DNA of 64,000 bases from Trema orientale (GCA_002914845.1 JXTC01000137.1:155925-219924); one strand, 5' to 3'; positions 22,894 to 38,724 are shown, numbered from the stretch's first letter. The notes: a model not told the origin generated them from the sequence alone. Numbers and translations: made by a program.

Positions 22894-23533
22894 ATTAGGT
22901 GAGGAATTGAACAAGGACGCTGAAGAATATGATCAAATTCTTCTTAAATTAAGTAATTATATTTTTGAAGTAAAAGCAACAGAAATATATATTGGTTTTT
23001 GGATTCTGACAACTAGTTTCCAATAACTAAATTGGTTTCTAGCAGTCAATAATTAAATTAACTAAATAGTTCTACTGTTTATGATAGAAATTAATTTGGT
23101 TTTCAGTTTTTATTAACTAAAAAGTTATGATATTTATGGTGGAAACCAATATGGTTGTTGGTTTTTAGTAACTAATTTGGTTTCTAGTTTCCAAAAATCA
23201 ATTAGTTTATGATTTCTAATAATAAATTGGTAATTAGTTTTAAGAGTGATCTGCTACAAGTAAACTAGTTACAAAAAAAAAAAAAAACAAGAAAAAATAG
23301 AAATTCTAAGACATTATTTGGTCTTTCTTAGCAAGAATTTGTTATTTTTCTAAAAAAAGATAGTACAAAAATAAGTAAAAGTTTAGACATAGTATTCTTG
23401 GTATTATTTATCAAAAGATAGTATTAGGTGTCTTTTTCCCATTAAAATATAAGAATAAAAAGACAAAGTTAATAAACTAATTAGATAATTTTAGATTTTA
23501 AATAATTTGGTACTAATTTATTGGTTAGACTGA
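22894..23533. other. AT-rich sequence with scattered TTGGTTTCTAG motifs
   Basis: Contains repeated short motifs (AACTAAATTGGTTTCTAG, AATTTGGTTTTCAG, TAATTTGGTTTCTAGTTTCC) at about 23005-23210 that resemble worn pieces of the neighbouring minisatellite dyads. No gene seen. Confidence 0.4.
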
Positions 23534-24616
23534 TAGAGTTGTCAAACTTATCGTACTATACTGGTATGGCCCATGTAAGTTGGATACAAGGGTTTCTAAC
23601 ACTTTTACCAATAAAAATCAAAAATCATACTATACCGATACGGTCCATGTAAGTTAGATACTAGGGTTTCTAACACTTTTACCTATAAAAATAAAAAAAA
23701 ATTACAAAAATACAGAGCTTAGTTTTTTTTTTTTTAATTCCTATACAATTTTTATTAGAATAATATCACTTTTTAAAAAAAAATTTAAGAAAATATCATT
23801 TTTAAAATGGTTATTAGTTATCAGTTTCTGAAAACTGATTACCAATTACCAGTTATATACTAGTTATAAATACCTTTGGTTACTAGTTATCAGTACTAGA
23901 AAGCTATTACAGGTTACCAGTTACTATTTTAAAATATAGCTTTTTTTAAATATTTTTTACAAAATAGTATTTTTCTAATAAACACCGTTCTAGATCTATA
24001 AAAAAAAATAGTCTATTATATTTTTCTAATTTTTTTTCCCCTAAAAATGTCATACAAGGCCTAATTTTCACTTGGTTACAAATATGCTTCTGTGCCGTGC
24101 TAAGCACGACCTATTTCTTAGTCTCATTGGCCCATGCTCTAACGTGTCATGTCATGCTGGCCTAATTGCCTAGACATATCAATTTATTTGGGCAAAAAAC
24201 TACCCATTTAATTAGTAAATTTTATTTATTTTAATGTTGTTTTTATGAACTTCTTTTGTTTTTCTAAAGAAGAACTAAAAAAAAATTTTGAGAAATATTT
24301 GCATTTCATAATTGATTGTAGATTAAATGTCTCTCAATTAATTTGGCATATGTATATTAGAAAAACTATATGTATATGTATAAGTATCGTAAGTACATAC
24401 GTTTAACGAGATAATGTGTCATGTCATGCCTATAAGCGAGTTGTATCGTGCTCAGCTCATCGTACTTAACTTATGAGTCCAACACAACCTACAAAACTGG
24501 ATCGTCCCACAGTTTGCTATACTTTCCACCGTACTAATGGACCGGCCCAGAGGGCTTTAGTTAGATACAAATTACTAAACAAACTATTTGAGTTCCACTT
24601 GACCAGGAATTTACAG
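23534..24616. mobile_element. Possible hAT fragment: one terminus plus internal tandem repeat
   Basis: TAGAGTTGTCAA at 23534 is identical over 12 bp to the inward-reading right end of the hAT at 24625-28828, so this looks like the terminus of a related element. Just inside is a 74-bp tandem duplication starting TACTATAC(T/C) at 23554 and 23628 (shared GTTTCTAACACTTTTACC). Downstream there are GTGC/GCAC-rich motifs, but no matching other end or transposase could be found. Confidence 0.4.
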
Positions 24617-25268
24617 AATAAGAATAGAGGTGGCAAAATGGGCGGACTGAGCCGGGTCGGCCCACCCATAACGGGCTTGAGGGATTTAACGGGTTGGGTC
24701 GGGCCGGCCCGCAAAGAAAAAAATAAGGCCCAACTTAGCCAAGGTCGAGCAGGGCCCTAGGCGGGCCAAAACGGCCTGGGTCAGACTGACCCGTTCTCGC
24801 CCTTTTTTTTGGCAACTTTTAGATTAATTTTTACAATTTTTTTTTAACATGTTAAGTTTAAACTTTTTAATTGAATTTTTTAAAAAAAATAGATAACATA
24901 AACTAAATATATTAGGTTTTTTTTATTGTTAAAAAATTAATAATAATTAAATAAAATACAAAAATTAATAATAATTAAATAAGATACATCATATAGGTTG
25001 AAAAATTGAATAGTTGATTAAAAAAAGTTTAAAAAATAAAACTATTAAGAAAATTATTTAGAATTATAATAAAATGTTAAAAAAATAAAGAAACAAATAA
25101 ATTTGAAATTTTGAATTTGATTTTATTGATGATTATTGATTACAATTCAAATTATTACTTGAAAAAACTAGTATATCATTAATTATGAGTTTATGACTCA
25201 TCATCATCGTTCATGTACAAGTTATTGAAAATTTTGGCTAATTCTTCATTACAAATACGAATAGTTTC

Positions 25269-25444
25269 TTAATTTTGCTTGGCCGCTTGTTCCCAATCTT
25301 TAACACATGCTAGTACCTCAACTATTTTAGGGGCCAACGAAGTCTTTCGCTCATCTACTATAATCCCAGTCGTGCAAAACGCAAACTCTGAAGAAATCGT
25401 AGACACCGGCATAGTTAAAACGTCACGCACTAATTGTGAAAGTA
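25269..25444 (-). pseudogene. hAT transposase remnant: C-terminal dimerisation region
   Basis: The minus-strand frame reads LVRDVLTMPVSTISSEFAF, then VDERKTSLAPKIVEVLACVK, DW and a stop shortly after. This is the conserved hAT C-terminal dimerisation block (compare VLTIPVSTVASESAFS). It is separated from the catalytic remnant by about 600 bp of disrupted sequence. Confidence 0.8.
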
Positions 25445-26063
25445 CCGAGAATCTTGATTGATGCCTTTATCACCATTCCAAAACTTTGAAGTTTTCATCA
25501 TCGGGGTTGATGTCGGAATCTAGCTCAATATACTGGTTAAGCTCAGAGGATTACGGTGGATTGTTAATGGTAATAGTTAACTTGAACTTGATGATGTTGA
25601 TAATGAGCCACAACTACGCCATTGAGAACGAGAACCTATCAAGCTCCAAAAAGACTTATTCTTTGATTATTTTTCAGTTAGTTGTGGAGTGTGTTGTTCT
25701 TGACTATATGTTCTGCCAAACTTAGCCTCATATATACTATACACTTTTAAAAAACTTGTCACAAGTATTTGTATATTTAGAACTATAATCTATATCAAAA
25801 CATGTAGCAATGTAGCTAATTAAATTAGAGAAACCATTTAATTTACCCCTAGGATATAAAATAAAAGCAAATAAATATAATACAGGAATTGGAAACCAAT
25901 ATTTCAAAAATATTTCTTACATACGTATTATAATTGGTTCAAATTTAGGGTCACATCTTTCCTTACAAAATATTTCGGCAATAAAAAAGATATGACGTAA
26001 AATAATTGGAGAAGTAGGATAATAAATACTAGATAAGGTAACAGTGGCTTCATAAAAAAACGT

Positions 26064-26600
26064 CTAAAAATGTACAAATTTTTCGCAAATAAACCAATCT
26101 TTATCTTTCAATACTAATGAGCCCATTTTTGAATTGTAAAACATAGTAATTGGAATTTTATATGGCAATGCATTTTTCAACATCAAATAAGTGGAATTCC
26201 ACCTTACGGGCATGTTAACTTGGAATTTTCTTAGTTTTAACCTTTGGACTATGCAATATCTTTTAAATTCGGCAATGCGAGGATTAGAAGTATGAATGTA
26301 AGCAATAATAGATAGAATATTTTCAATAGATACACTTATTACATCCATACCTGATTTGACGATAAGGTTAATGATATGACATGCACAACATTGATGCAGT
26401 AAGAATCCTCCAGTATATGAACTTACCAAATTACTAAGTAATTTTATAGCCTTTGTGTTTGTGATAGCATTATCTAAAGTGATAGAGATAATGCGGTTCA
26501 CTTTGCCATATTTTTCAACAACATTTAAAATTCTATCTCTAATAACTTCAGCAGTATATTTATTATCAATGACTCTAAAACCAATTATTCTTTTTTGCAT
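26064..26600 (-). pseudogene. hAT transposase remnant: catalytic RNase H-like region
   Basis: 178-residue open stretch with hAT landmarks: ISITLDNAITNTKAI (compare TLDNAS-N), QCCACHIINLIVKSGM (compare RC-AHILNLIV), and VNMPVRWNSTYLMLKNAL (compare VPTRWNSTYLML). It belongs to the zinc-finger BED/RICESLEEPER-like group. Upstream sequence to the BED part is also transposase-like but disrupted. Confidence 0.88.
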
Positions 26601-26955
26601 TATTCATCTTGAATCTAAATAATGTGAAACTACGCTTAAATAATATTGTTTGGAATTAGCACCCTAAATATCAGATGTCAATGCAATACAAAAGTTTGAT
26701 GAAGTTAATTCAGATATTAATTCTTTACGTATATTTTCATAAAATTTGATCAAATCACTCCAGATGGTATTTCTAGAAACTCTTTTAAAGTTTAGATAAT
26801 AAGATCTTCTAATATGATCTCCATAGCTATTACAGTCACCAAATCCTAATGGTAAATCCTTTTATAGCAATTAAATGTGCTAGAGACTCCCTAGCTATTA
26901 AATGATCATAGTTCCAAGAACTTACCGAACCATCCTTGTTGAATTGAAGTGCTGA

Positions 26956-27324
26956 TTAAGTGAGCTCCTTGTCTCCTTTGTGTTTTTTAATATATGCATC
27001 ACTATGTCTATTTAGATGAGCGGTCCCACTAGATGGTTTAGCAGTTAATAATTTCTTGCAATATTTACATCTTGCCATTTTTGTCTTCTTACTATCGGTC
27101 TCATATTTGAATTCCATATCAAAATGGTCCCACATATTGGAAATTGTCCTTGCATGTTTAGAGGTCGTGCTTGCGCTCGACAAACAACTATCTTGAAATT
27201 GTGAACAACTTCTACTAGCATTTGGCTTAGTTTGCATTTCAGGGACTTGGTCACCCTCTTCAGCTATGCGAATTTGGTCGTCATCCATTTCCAAATCAAT
27301 AGGAATATTTTTTGACATATCCAT
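26956..27324 (-). pseudogene. hAT transposase remnant: N-terminal BED zinc finger
   Basis: 122 residues starting MDMSKNIPIDLEMDDDQ. A BED-type finger lies about residues 65-110: W-H-F, then CKYCKKLL and a downstream H---H (TAHLNRHSDAYIKKH). The open frame ends soon after and does not continue into the catalytic part. Confidence 0.85.
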
Positions 27325-27429
27325 ATCCTATATTTAAACATATTATTAATATGTTACTTAATTATTTTAAATTCATAATTTACAATTATAATAAATATAT
27401 TACTAAATTAATTAATTTGAATATATAAT

Positions 27430-27960
27430 ACTAAACTTTCTACTAACTTAAAAACAACCAACTACAAATTACAAATTAATTGAAACTAAAAACATATAAT
27501 AAATTTTCTACTAACTTAATTGTAAACAACTACAAATTACAAATTAATTAAAATTAAAAATATAATATTCTAATAAACTTTCTACTGACTTAATTGTAAA
27601 CAACTACAAATTACAAATTACTTGAAATTAAAAATATAATATTCTAATAAATTTTCTATTGACGTAATTGTAAACAACTATAAATTACAAATCAATTAAA
27701 ACTAAAAATATAATATTCTAATAAACTTTCTACTAACTTAAAAACAAACAACTATAAATTACAAATTAATTGAAATTAAAAATATAATATTCTAATAAAC
27801 TTTCTACAAACTACAAACTAATGAACTTCTATCTTAATTGTAAACAATTACAAATTAATTGAAATAAAAAACATAGTATTGTAGAAAAATTTCTACAAAC
27901 TACTAACTATTATACTAGTAAACAACTAAATATACTACAAATTAATGAAATTAAAAAGAC
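27430..27960. repeat. AT-rich tandem array, about 85-90 bp units
   Basis: About six units of the pattern TTTCTACT(A/G)ACTTAA, AAACAACTACAAATTACAAA, TTAATTGAAATTAAAAATAT, AATATTCTAATAAA. It lies inside the hAT just upstream of its transposase start, where the leader would be. Confidence 0.8.
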
Positions 27961-28311
27961 AAGTGTAATAAATTGAATCGTACCTTGAATTGAGCTTTAT
28001 GAATTATGGAGACTATAAAATATAATAACTAATTGTTATAATTAGTAAATAGTAATTAGATAAGAGAGAAAAATATAAAATTGAGAATATAATTAGAGAG
28101 AGCATGAGAGAATAAGAGAGTATTTGAAAGTTGTAAGTGTGAAAAAAAGAGTGGGAGGAGAGTAGGGTATTTATAGTATAAGAAAATATTATGTTTTTTA
28201 GAAATAGTTTTAAAAAAACAAAAACTGAAAAGACCCAACAGTAATATTACCATTGGGCCCAACGGTAATAAACAATAATATTACTGTTGGGTCCAACGGT
28301 AATATTTATTA

Positions 28312-28602
28312 GAGAAATTTAGGTGGATAACCAAAATTTTAAATTTGATTAAGTAGATGTCCACTTTTAAAATTGTATAGCTAAATGTCCAAGTATATAT
28401 ATTTTTACACTTGGTAGATACGCATATCTACTAATTTTAGTTACTGTACTGAAATGCACTAAGTATATAATTTTTTATACTTGGTATATAAAATTTTACA
28501 CTTGGTATATAAGCATATATACTAGACATTTTGCTATAACATTTGACAAAAGGATATTTACTGAAATTGGGCCTAAAATTTGGTCATATTTCTATAAGCC
28601 CC
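28312..28602. mobile_element. MULE-type MITE nested in the hAT, perfect 9-bp target duplication
   Basis: 291-bp insertion between exact 9-bp copies TATTTATTA (28303-28311 and 28603-28611). The ends share imperfect inverted similarity (left AGAAATTTAGG...ACCAAAATTTTA, right inward AGAAATATGACCAAATTTTA). Removing it rejoins the host CAACGGTAATATTTATTACC. A 9-bp duplication points to the Mutator superfamily. Confidence 0.8.
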
Positions 28603-28828
28603 TATTTATTACCGTTAGAAATTTGTTAAAAAAAAAGGCCCAGAGAAAAAAAAGAAAAAATAATAGTAAAGGCCCATACAATTCTAGGCCAAAAAAAATG
28701 CCACGAATCCCAGGCCCAACCTAGCCCTGACCTTAGGACCAGGCTCAGCCCGGGCCCCTAAATGAATGGGCCGGACTGAGCCAGGCCACAGGCCAGTCTG
28801 TTAGACCCGGCCCGAATTGACAACTCTA

Positions 28829-29608
28829 TATATGAATAGGTAGGTCCAAATTTCTAGAACAAAACAATAAAAAAATGATGAATAATGCTAATGACAGTAG
28901 TGCCGCACTAATTTGGTAAGAACTACACCTTCATTACTGTAGTGCTAGAGGTGCAACATAGCGTTATTCATTACAATACTCCAAAAAAATCCACAAAAAT
29001 ATTCCCAGAAATTTCTAATTCTGCTTCCTTTAAAATACTGACAAATGCATTTTTCAGAAAACTTGGAAGATGAAGCCCTTTAAAATTCGACCTCTACTTC
29101 GTAGTGCAAGGAGTAGAATCGGCGAAATAACTTCGCCAACCCATTAAGTTTTGTGCACTCTCCTAAAAATACAAATGCCACAAAAGCAAACAATTTTACA
29201 GAATACTTCTATGCCCTCGCATGATTTTCTTTCCATTAATAAACCTCTTTAAGCAATTCAAGCAAGGAGAGTTAAAGAGCAAGCAAAAGAAGTGGAGAGT
29301 ACATCTTTTCTAGACTACGATTCCTTCTTTACCATTTGTCTTGGGGATAACAGTTGCTAGAAACAGAAGACGCAGTATGCTAGTTCATGAGCACTAAAAA
29401 ATACATGAACAGGCAAAAGTTGGTATTTGAGTCCCTTACCCAGCATCTGAAACAAAAACCCCAATATGTTTCTAAGTCCTAACATTACCTTTCAAATTCA
29501 ATCCTCACAAAACTAAGGATTCAGAAGAAAATAGAAGAGTATTAGGTAGATATGTGACTTAAACCAGAAACCATGGAGCTTCATAGAGTATTATAATGCA
29601 GACTGTCA
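28829..29608. other. Intergenic sequence and DCP5 3' untranslated region
   Basis: Between the hAT and the DCP5 stop codon. The part nearest 29608 should be the DCP5 3' UTR (minus strand). No other feature recognised. Confidence 0.45.
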
Positions 29609-33350
<3,742 letters not shown>

Positions 33351-34650
33351 GGCAAGCTGACAAATTATAAAAGAAAGAGAAAATGTGGGTGAAACACATT
33401 CCGAAAGACAAGCATACATGATATATTAATTAGTAAAAAAGTAAGCAGCCAAAGAGCAAGTTGCTTTACAGAAACATATTATGTTTACTTATTGGGATGA
33501 GCTTTAAAGGAGGTGAGGATTATTATTGGGTCCTTAAAGCAACAAGTCCATATTCTAATCCAAAAGAAGAAAATGGATGAGGCAGGACATTTAGGAGCTA
33601 GTTGGAGTTTCTCTCGAAGACTAAGCATGCACCAGATAAAAGTACTTGTTATCTGATATTCAGGGATGTGCCTGATTGATCAAGAAAATAAACTTAAAAA
33701 TTTAGTGAACATGAAGAGAAAAAAGAAGAAAAAAAACGTTCTTAAAAATGAGAAGTTTGTTATGAATCAAGATGGACACAACTGATTTCAAGGCTTTGTG
33801 CGTATACTGTCAGCAAAGAAGATATTCAATCTAACATTTTCTTTACTTTACAACGGCCTTAGCAAGGTCTATCTATGTAGAAGGAAGGATTGTCTACAAT
33901 TTCACCCTTTAATATTTCTGCATTTAGCAGCTGCATACACCACTTCTTGGCCAGAACTCAAAATCATACAAGAGGATGAAAGCGCATTTGACACACAAAT
34001 GTTTGAGGATAAGTGTGTGGGTGGTGCTAATTTGTTGGTCCCTGGGAACCGAACCGTTAACACCGATATCATGATGAAGGAATCTAAGGCTTGAAATGCC
34101 TTGATTACAATTGAAAACAATGGTTTCTTACTTCTGCAGAACAGAATCAAAGTTTGCCTTCTCCAATACGTATTCTGATTTCTCTTTCGATTTTCTTTCG
34201 GTCCCAAAAAATTATATATATATCAAACTAAGCCTAGTACGAAGAGCGCACAGCCCTCGCCTCTGAACAAGTTCTAAGGTAGTTGATATTTTTAAAATGG
34301 ACACACAGCAAACTTCACATTTGACAGAAACCAAGTTCAAAAAGCGGCCGACCCTAGGGAAAGTTCTCAAAAAAAAAAAAAATGCATTTCATCAAACGAT
34401 ATGCAGGCAACTCCAAAATCCCAAGATCACAACCCAAAATCGTCACATTCAAAAAGGCAGTCACAGAAGCCTCGAAGATGCATTTCGTCGAACATTACGC
34501 AGGCAAGGGCCAATCCCAAGTTCACCGCTTCAATCACCAAGAATACGTAGATATATACATAATACATATATATACATATACATATATGCACACGCATACA
34601 CATACACACAGTAGAAGAAGAAAGAGAGAGGGAAGTAAGACAAGCAATAC
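33351..34650 (-). other. DCP5 5'-UTR remainder and leader intron
   Basis: Upstream of the DCP5 ATG the minus strand reads ...AATTTGTCAG|CTTGCC-ATG, a good acceptor leaving six leader bases (33351-33356). A matching donor, CCCTAG|GTATTGC, is at 34651/34650. I infer an intron of about 1.29 kb (33357-34650) inside the 5' UTR, a common plant arrangement. No coding sequence is seen in it. Confidence 0.6.
34313..34549. repeat. DCP5 upstream duplication, segment A copy 1
   Basis: Matches 36176-36407 in the same orientation with scattered differences. Shared blocks include GACAGAAACCAA, GGAAAGTTCTCAAAA, GCATTTCATCAAAC, GGCAACTC(C/T)AAAATCCCAA, CCTCGAAGATGCAT or a close form, and CAATCACCAAGA. It lies in the DCP5 leader intron. 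Confidence 0.88.
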
Positions 34651-34736
34651 CTAGGGCAGTGAGTGAGCGAGTGAGTCGAGGTCTCCAGGGAAAGAGAAGG
34701 CAAGCAGAGCTCAATCGGAGGGCTCTGGATTCGAAT
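34651..34736 (-). other. Probable DCP5 non-coding leader exon (segment B copy 1), runs into N gap
   Basis: The minus strand reads ...CTCACTGCCCTAG|GTATTGC, a consensus donor. The exon candidate extends up to the gap at 34737, so its start is unknown. It closely resembles 41520-41591, and this shared block is the only well-kept part of that distant segment. No reading frame is implied; any frame across the gap is meaningless. Confidence 0.55.
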
Positions 34737-35351
34737 NNNNNNNNNNNNNNNNNNNNNNNNNNNNNNNNNNNNNNNNNNNNNNNNNNNNNNNNNNNNNNNN
34801 NNNNNNNNNNNNNNNNNNNNNNNNNNNNNNNNNNNNNNNNNNNNNNNNNNNNNNNNNNNNNNNNNNNNNNNNNNNNNNNNNNNNNNNNNNNNNNNNNNNN
34901 NNNNNNNNNNNNNNNNNNNNNNNNNNNNNNNNNNNNNNNNNNNNNNNNNNNNNNNNNNNNNNNNNNNNNNNNNNNNNNNNNNNNNNNNNNNNNNNNNNNN
35001 NNNNNNNNNNNNNNNNNNNNNNNNNNNNNNNNNNNNNNNNNNNNNNNNNNNNNNNNNNNNNNNNNNNNNNNNNNNNNNNNNNNNNNNNNNNNNNNNNNNN
35101 NNNNNNNNNNNNNNNNNNNNNNNNNNNNNNNNNNNNNNNNNNNNNNNNNNNNNNNNNNNNNNNNNNNNNNNNNNNNNNNNNNNNNNNNNNNNNNNNNNNN
35201 NNNNNNNNNNNNNNNNNNNNNNNNNNNNNNNNNNNNNNNNNNNNNNNNNNNNNNNNNNNNNNNNNNNNNNNNNNNNNNNNNNNNNNNNNNNNNNNNNNNN
35301 NNNNNNNNNNNNNNNNNNNNNNNNNNNNNNNNNNNNNNNNNNNNNNNNNNN
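34737..35351. other. Assembly gap (615 N)
   Basis: Run of undetermined bases. It probably hides the DCP5 transcription start or promoter and one edge of the local duplication. Frames spanning it are artefacts. Confidence 0.99.
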
Positions 35352-36175
35352 GTATATAATAAAGTGAAATTTGAACCATTAGATACATATCAACTGGTTA
35401 AAATGAATGGCCTTACATAGGATAGGGCTATATTTGGGCAATCGTACCGTAGACGCATCCATAATTAATTTATTTATTTGTAGTAAGTTTTAATATATTA
35501 ATTAAATAATATTAATTTAAATATCATATTTATTGATATTAAAAATTGAATACAAATTTTCATATACTTAGCATTATTTTTTGCTGGTAATAATCCCTCT
35601 CATCCCATTTTTTTTTTTTTTTTTTTTCATTTTTTCGTGGCAAAAGCAAAACGCTTCAAGTGACTTCTTATTTGATTTAGGAGAAGGCCATATCTACGGT
35701 TTAAGTTTAAAGTTTTATTATCTTTTTTTTAACACAACTTTCTTTATTCTTTCTTACTTAATGATTTGATCACGGCTGTTTTTTTCCTTTTTATGAGATA
35801 TTTGGTAAAGTCTATGGGACTTTGGATTATTGGAATTTAAATTTATTCGAAGAAATACATCATTAAATTGATTTAAAAAAACTCAATAAACAAAATTTAT
35901 TGGGACGGAAGGTGAACCTTCACTTCACATTAAAAAATAGAGAAAGGATTGATAAAAGGTGAACTAACAAAAATACAAGTTATTTTGGGGTGTAAGAAAA
36001 ATTTTATAATTAGTCATTGAGTAAATTTTTATGTCACAGAATAATGTCACATAGGTCAATTAAAAAAATTGACAAGTCAAAATTATTTGTTGTAGTTAGC
36101 TATCAAATATTTCTGAGGACTTAAAACACATCTCCTATGATATATCTTGAATATCGAAATAGAAACAAAGCGATT
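35352..36175. other. AT-rich sequence after the gap
   Basis: No gene or clear repeat edge recognised. It lies between the two copies of the DCP5 upstream duplication. Confidence 0.4.
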
Positions 36176-36407
36176 TTCACATAGACAGAAACCAAAATCA
36201 AAATGCAGCCTGCCTAGCCTGAGGAAAGTTCTCAAAACGCATTTCATCAAACACTATACAGGCAACTCTAAAATCCCAAAAGCATAACCTAAAATCGTCA
36301 CACAACCAAATTCAAAAAAGCAGTTACAGAAGTCTCAAAGATGCATCTCATCGAACATTATGCATGCAACTATCAAATCCAAGTTTACTGCCTCAATCAC
36401 CAAGAGT
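36176..36407. repeat. DCP5 upstream duplication, segment A copy 2
   Basis: Second copy of 34313-34549, same orientation. Similarity begins near CACATAGACAGAAACCAA and stops after CAATCACCAAGA. The flanking sequence on the DCP5 side differs between the copies, which sets one duplication edge at about 34310/36175. About 0.7 kb of unmatched sequence follows before the nested hATs. Confidence 0.88.
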
Positions 36408-37117
36408 GTACAAATATGTCTATGACTACTACAGAAACGCGAATGTCCATTGGGTTTCTAGCTTGTCCTCGACCTACTTACCTACGTAATTGTTTTTTTT
36501 TTTTAGTAATTTTTATTTTAGCTTAAAAATGGTCGTGCAATATATATTATCTATGGTTTTATTCTTTTCTTTTCTGCTTTTTTTCTTTCTTTCTTAAAAG
36601 GATGAATATGTCATCATAATCATATCACAAATGTTATTATCACATGCTTTTTTATTAAACAATTTCCATGGTCATATTATGGAAGAGTTGACACGTATTT
36701 TGTTTAGGAAGAAACACGTGCTGTTATCCTATTATAAATTTTTCTAAAATAATAAAGAAAATTATCAAATGAGGATGTGCTTTTAGTAGACCGAAAGATA
36801 AATTACTTATCATTAACTTTTATATATTATTTTATTTTATAACCATATAGGTGTCTTCATATAGACGATTTTAAAGATTTTCCATATAAATCAAAGAAAA
36901 TAAATTTATAAAAACGGGATTTTCGGTATATTATTTTATTTTATAACTATATAGATATTTTCCATATAGATAATTTCACAACATTTCCATATAAATCAAA
37001 GAAAACAAATTTAAATTTAAAAAAAGGGGGGGTCACGTTCCTTCGGCAGGCACGTGCGGCTGTAGCTAGTATATATAGATAGACACACATAGACGAGGAA
37101 GAAAGAGCTGATGTAAG
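36408..37117. other. Sequence inside duplication copy 2, mostly unexplained
   Basis: Not matched in copy 1 except the last part (about 37060-37117: CACACATAGACGAGGAAGAAAGAG...GTAAG), which resembles 34590-34640 of copy 1. The rest may be another insertion, but I could not find its ends. Confidence 0.4.
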
Positions 37118-38124
37118 AAGGTTTGTCAACAGGATAAGGCGGAATCAGTTTTGTGTTTACCATCCCATCCCCATTATTATTTTATTATACCATCCTCGCA
37201 TCATTCACCATTTAATTTGATGCGGGATAATTTCGGAGAATCCCCATTGGAGATCGGTTTCTCCATTTGTATATCGGGGTCCCCGTTTGGAATCATCATA
37301 TTGAATAAATTAAACAATCCTATGTTATTCCAAATCTTTTAAAAGTCTAAATACCTTGAAAAAAAATCAAAATTAAAATTAACTTCATTAAAAATTCCAA
37401 TTTTAGATCTAAATAACTAAAAAAACACATTCAAATAAAACTTTAACATGTTAGAATTGTCAAATGTAAAATATTTAATACCAAAATAATATAATATATC
37501 ATTCATTTATAAAGCTAACACAATCCTAAATAACTCAAATAATATTAGTAGGGGTGCATATCGGGTCGGTTTTCGGATTTTCGGTCATTCGAGTTCGGAT
37601 TTTCGGGTTCGGGTATACAAATTTGTATAACCGTAACCGAAGTCATATGTTTCGAGTATTACATTTTCGGATATTCGGGTTCGGGTACGTAAAATTCAAT
37701 AACCGTAACCGAACCGAAGAATTTTCGGTTTTATAATTATCGAGCATCGAGTCGGATATGCATCGGGGTTAGGTCGGGTATGCATATAGTCGGGTCAGGT
37801 AAACAATGCCAATTTGGACAGTTTTGGATTTTGGCCCATTTTCCTTATTTAAAAAAAAAAAAAAACAATGTAAGCCAAATATTTTTAGAAGTTATGTGGA
37901 TGTTTCCCTAAAGACTTATTTTCAAACTCATTCTTCTTTTAACCATTTTCAAAGTATAAAAGTTTGTTTACCTTTTCTTTTAATCACATGATGAACATAG
38001 AAAGTAGAAGTATACAAGTCCATAAAATCTCATTAACATAAACCATAAAAGTTCACAGTCCATAGTCCATAGTCCATAATAGCAAATTAGCAATTACATA
38101 TCTCAAGTTCTTCGATGTCACAAA

Positions 38125-38650
38125 CAAGACTCATAAACACAATTCACACAAATAGGAGGTCATCTTTGTTTCCAATAGTCGTTGAGTGACTGGGCATAGA
38201 GTAGTAGACATTTCTAAAATCATAAAATAAAGTATTAATACAAAATACAATATAACCATAAAATAAAAATAACACATATTAATAAAAATAAATAAAATTT
38301 ATGAAAATTACCTATATATTAATAAAAACAAATAAAATTTACGAAAATTACCTATCTCAAGGTTCTATGTTATCTCAAACACTTCCAACTCATAAACATA
38401 ATTCACACAAATTAGAGGTCATCTTTGTTTCCAATAGTCGCTGAGTGACTGGGTTGTGGGAATAGTAGACATTTCTAAAATCATAAAATAAAGTATTAAT
38501 ACAAAATACAATATAACCATAATATGAAAATAACACATTTTTGAAATCATAAAAGAAAGTATAAACAAAAAATAAAAATATACAACCATAATATGATAAA
38601 GACATATTAATACAAACAAATAAAATTTGTGAAAATTACCTATCTCGAGG
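38125..38650. repeat. Internal direct duplication in the inner hAT, about 260 bp
   Basis: CATCTTTGTTTCCAATAGTC followed by G(T/C)TGAGTGACTGGG occurs at about 38161 and 38419. Around it, ATAAACA-AATTCACACAAAT, GTAGACATTTCTAAAATC and TGAAAATTACCTAT recur with the same period. Lies downstream of the transposase C terminus. Confidence 0.85.
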
Positions 38651-38724
38651 TTCTCTGATGTCTCAAACACTTATGATTCATCCATATAATTCTTAACGAC
38701 AATTGGTTGATGTATTTCACTCAA

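Larger units (their letters stand above)
24625..28828 (-). mobile_element. hAT-superfamily DNA transposon, broken, 4.2 kb
   Basis: Imperfect terminal inverted repeats: TAGAGGTGGCAAAATGGGC at the left and TAGAGTTGTCAATTCGGGC (reverse complement) at the right, 14 of 19 matching, both followed by GGGCC-rich subterminal sequence. The 8-bp flanks AATAAGAA and TATATGAA match at 6 of 8 positions, a worn target duplication. Inside on the minus strand are remnants of a BED zinc finger (27324-26956), the hAT catalytic region (26600-26064) and the dimerisation region (25444-25269). The transposase is interrupted by stops and gaps, so it is not active. An AT-rich tandem array (about 27440-27960) separates transposase from the right end, and a MITE sits at 28312-28602. 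Confidence 0.85.

Noticed and set aside
24473-24760. Frames with Gly/Pro/Arg-rich product around 24.6 kb
   Set aside because: They lie over the GGGCC-rich terminal region of the hAT and have no independent support.
27430-27960. CRISPR-like or centromeric array
   Set aside because: Units are contiguous without spacers, AT-rich, and lie within a hAT; nothing in the window is prokaryotic.
34659-35420. Long frames on both strands across the N run
   Set aside because: They are open only because undetermined bases contain no stops.
37554-37736. Short frame with repeated FGFG/RVRIFGFG motifs
   Set aside because: Translation of subterminal TTCGG repeats of the inner hAT.
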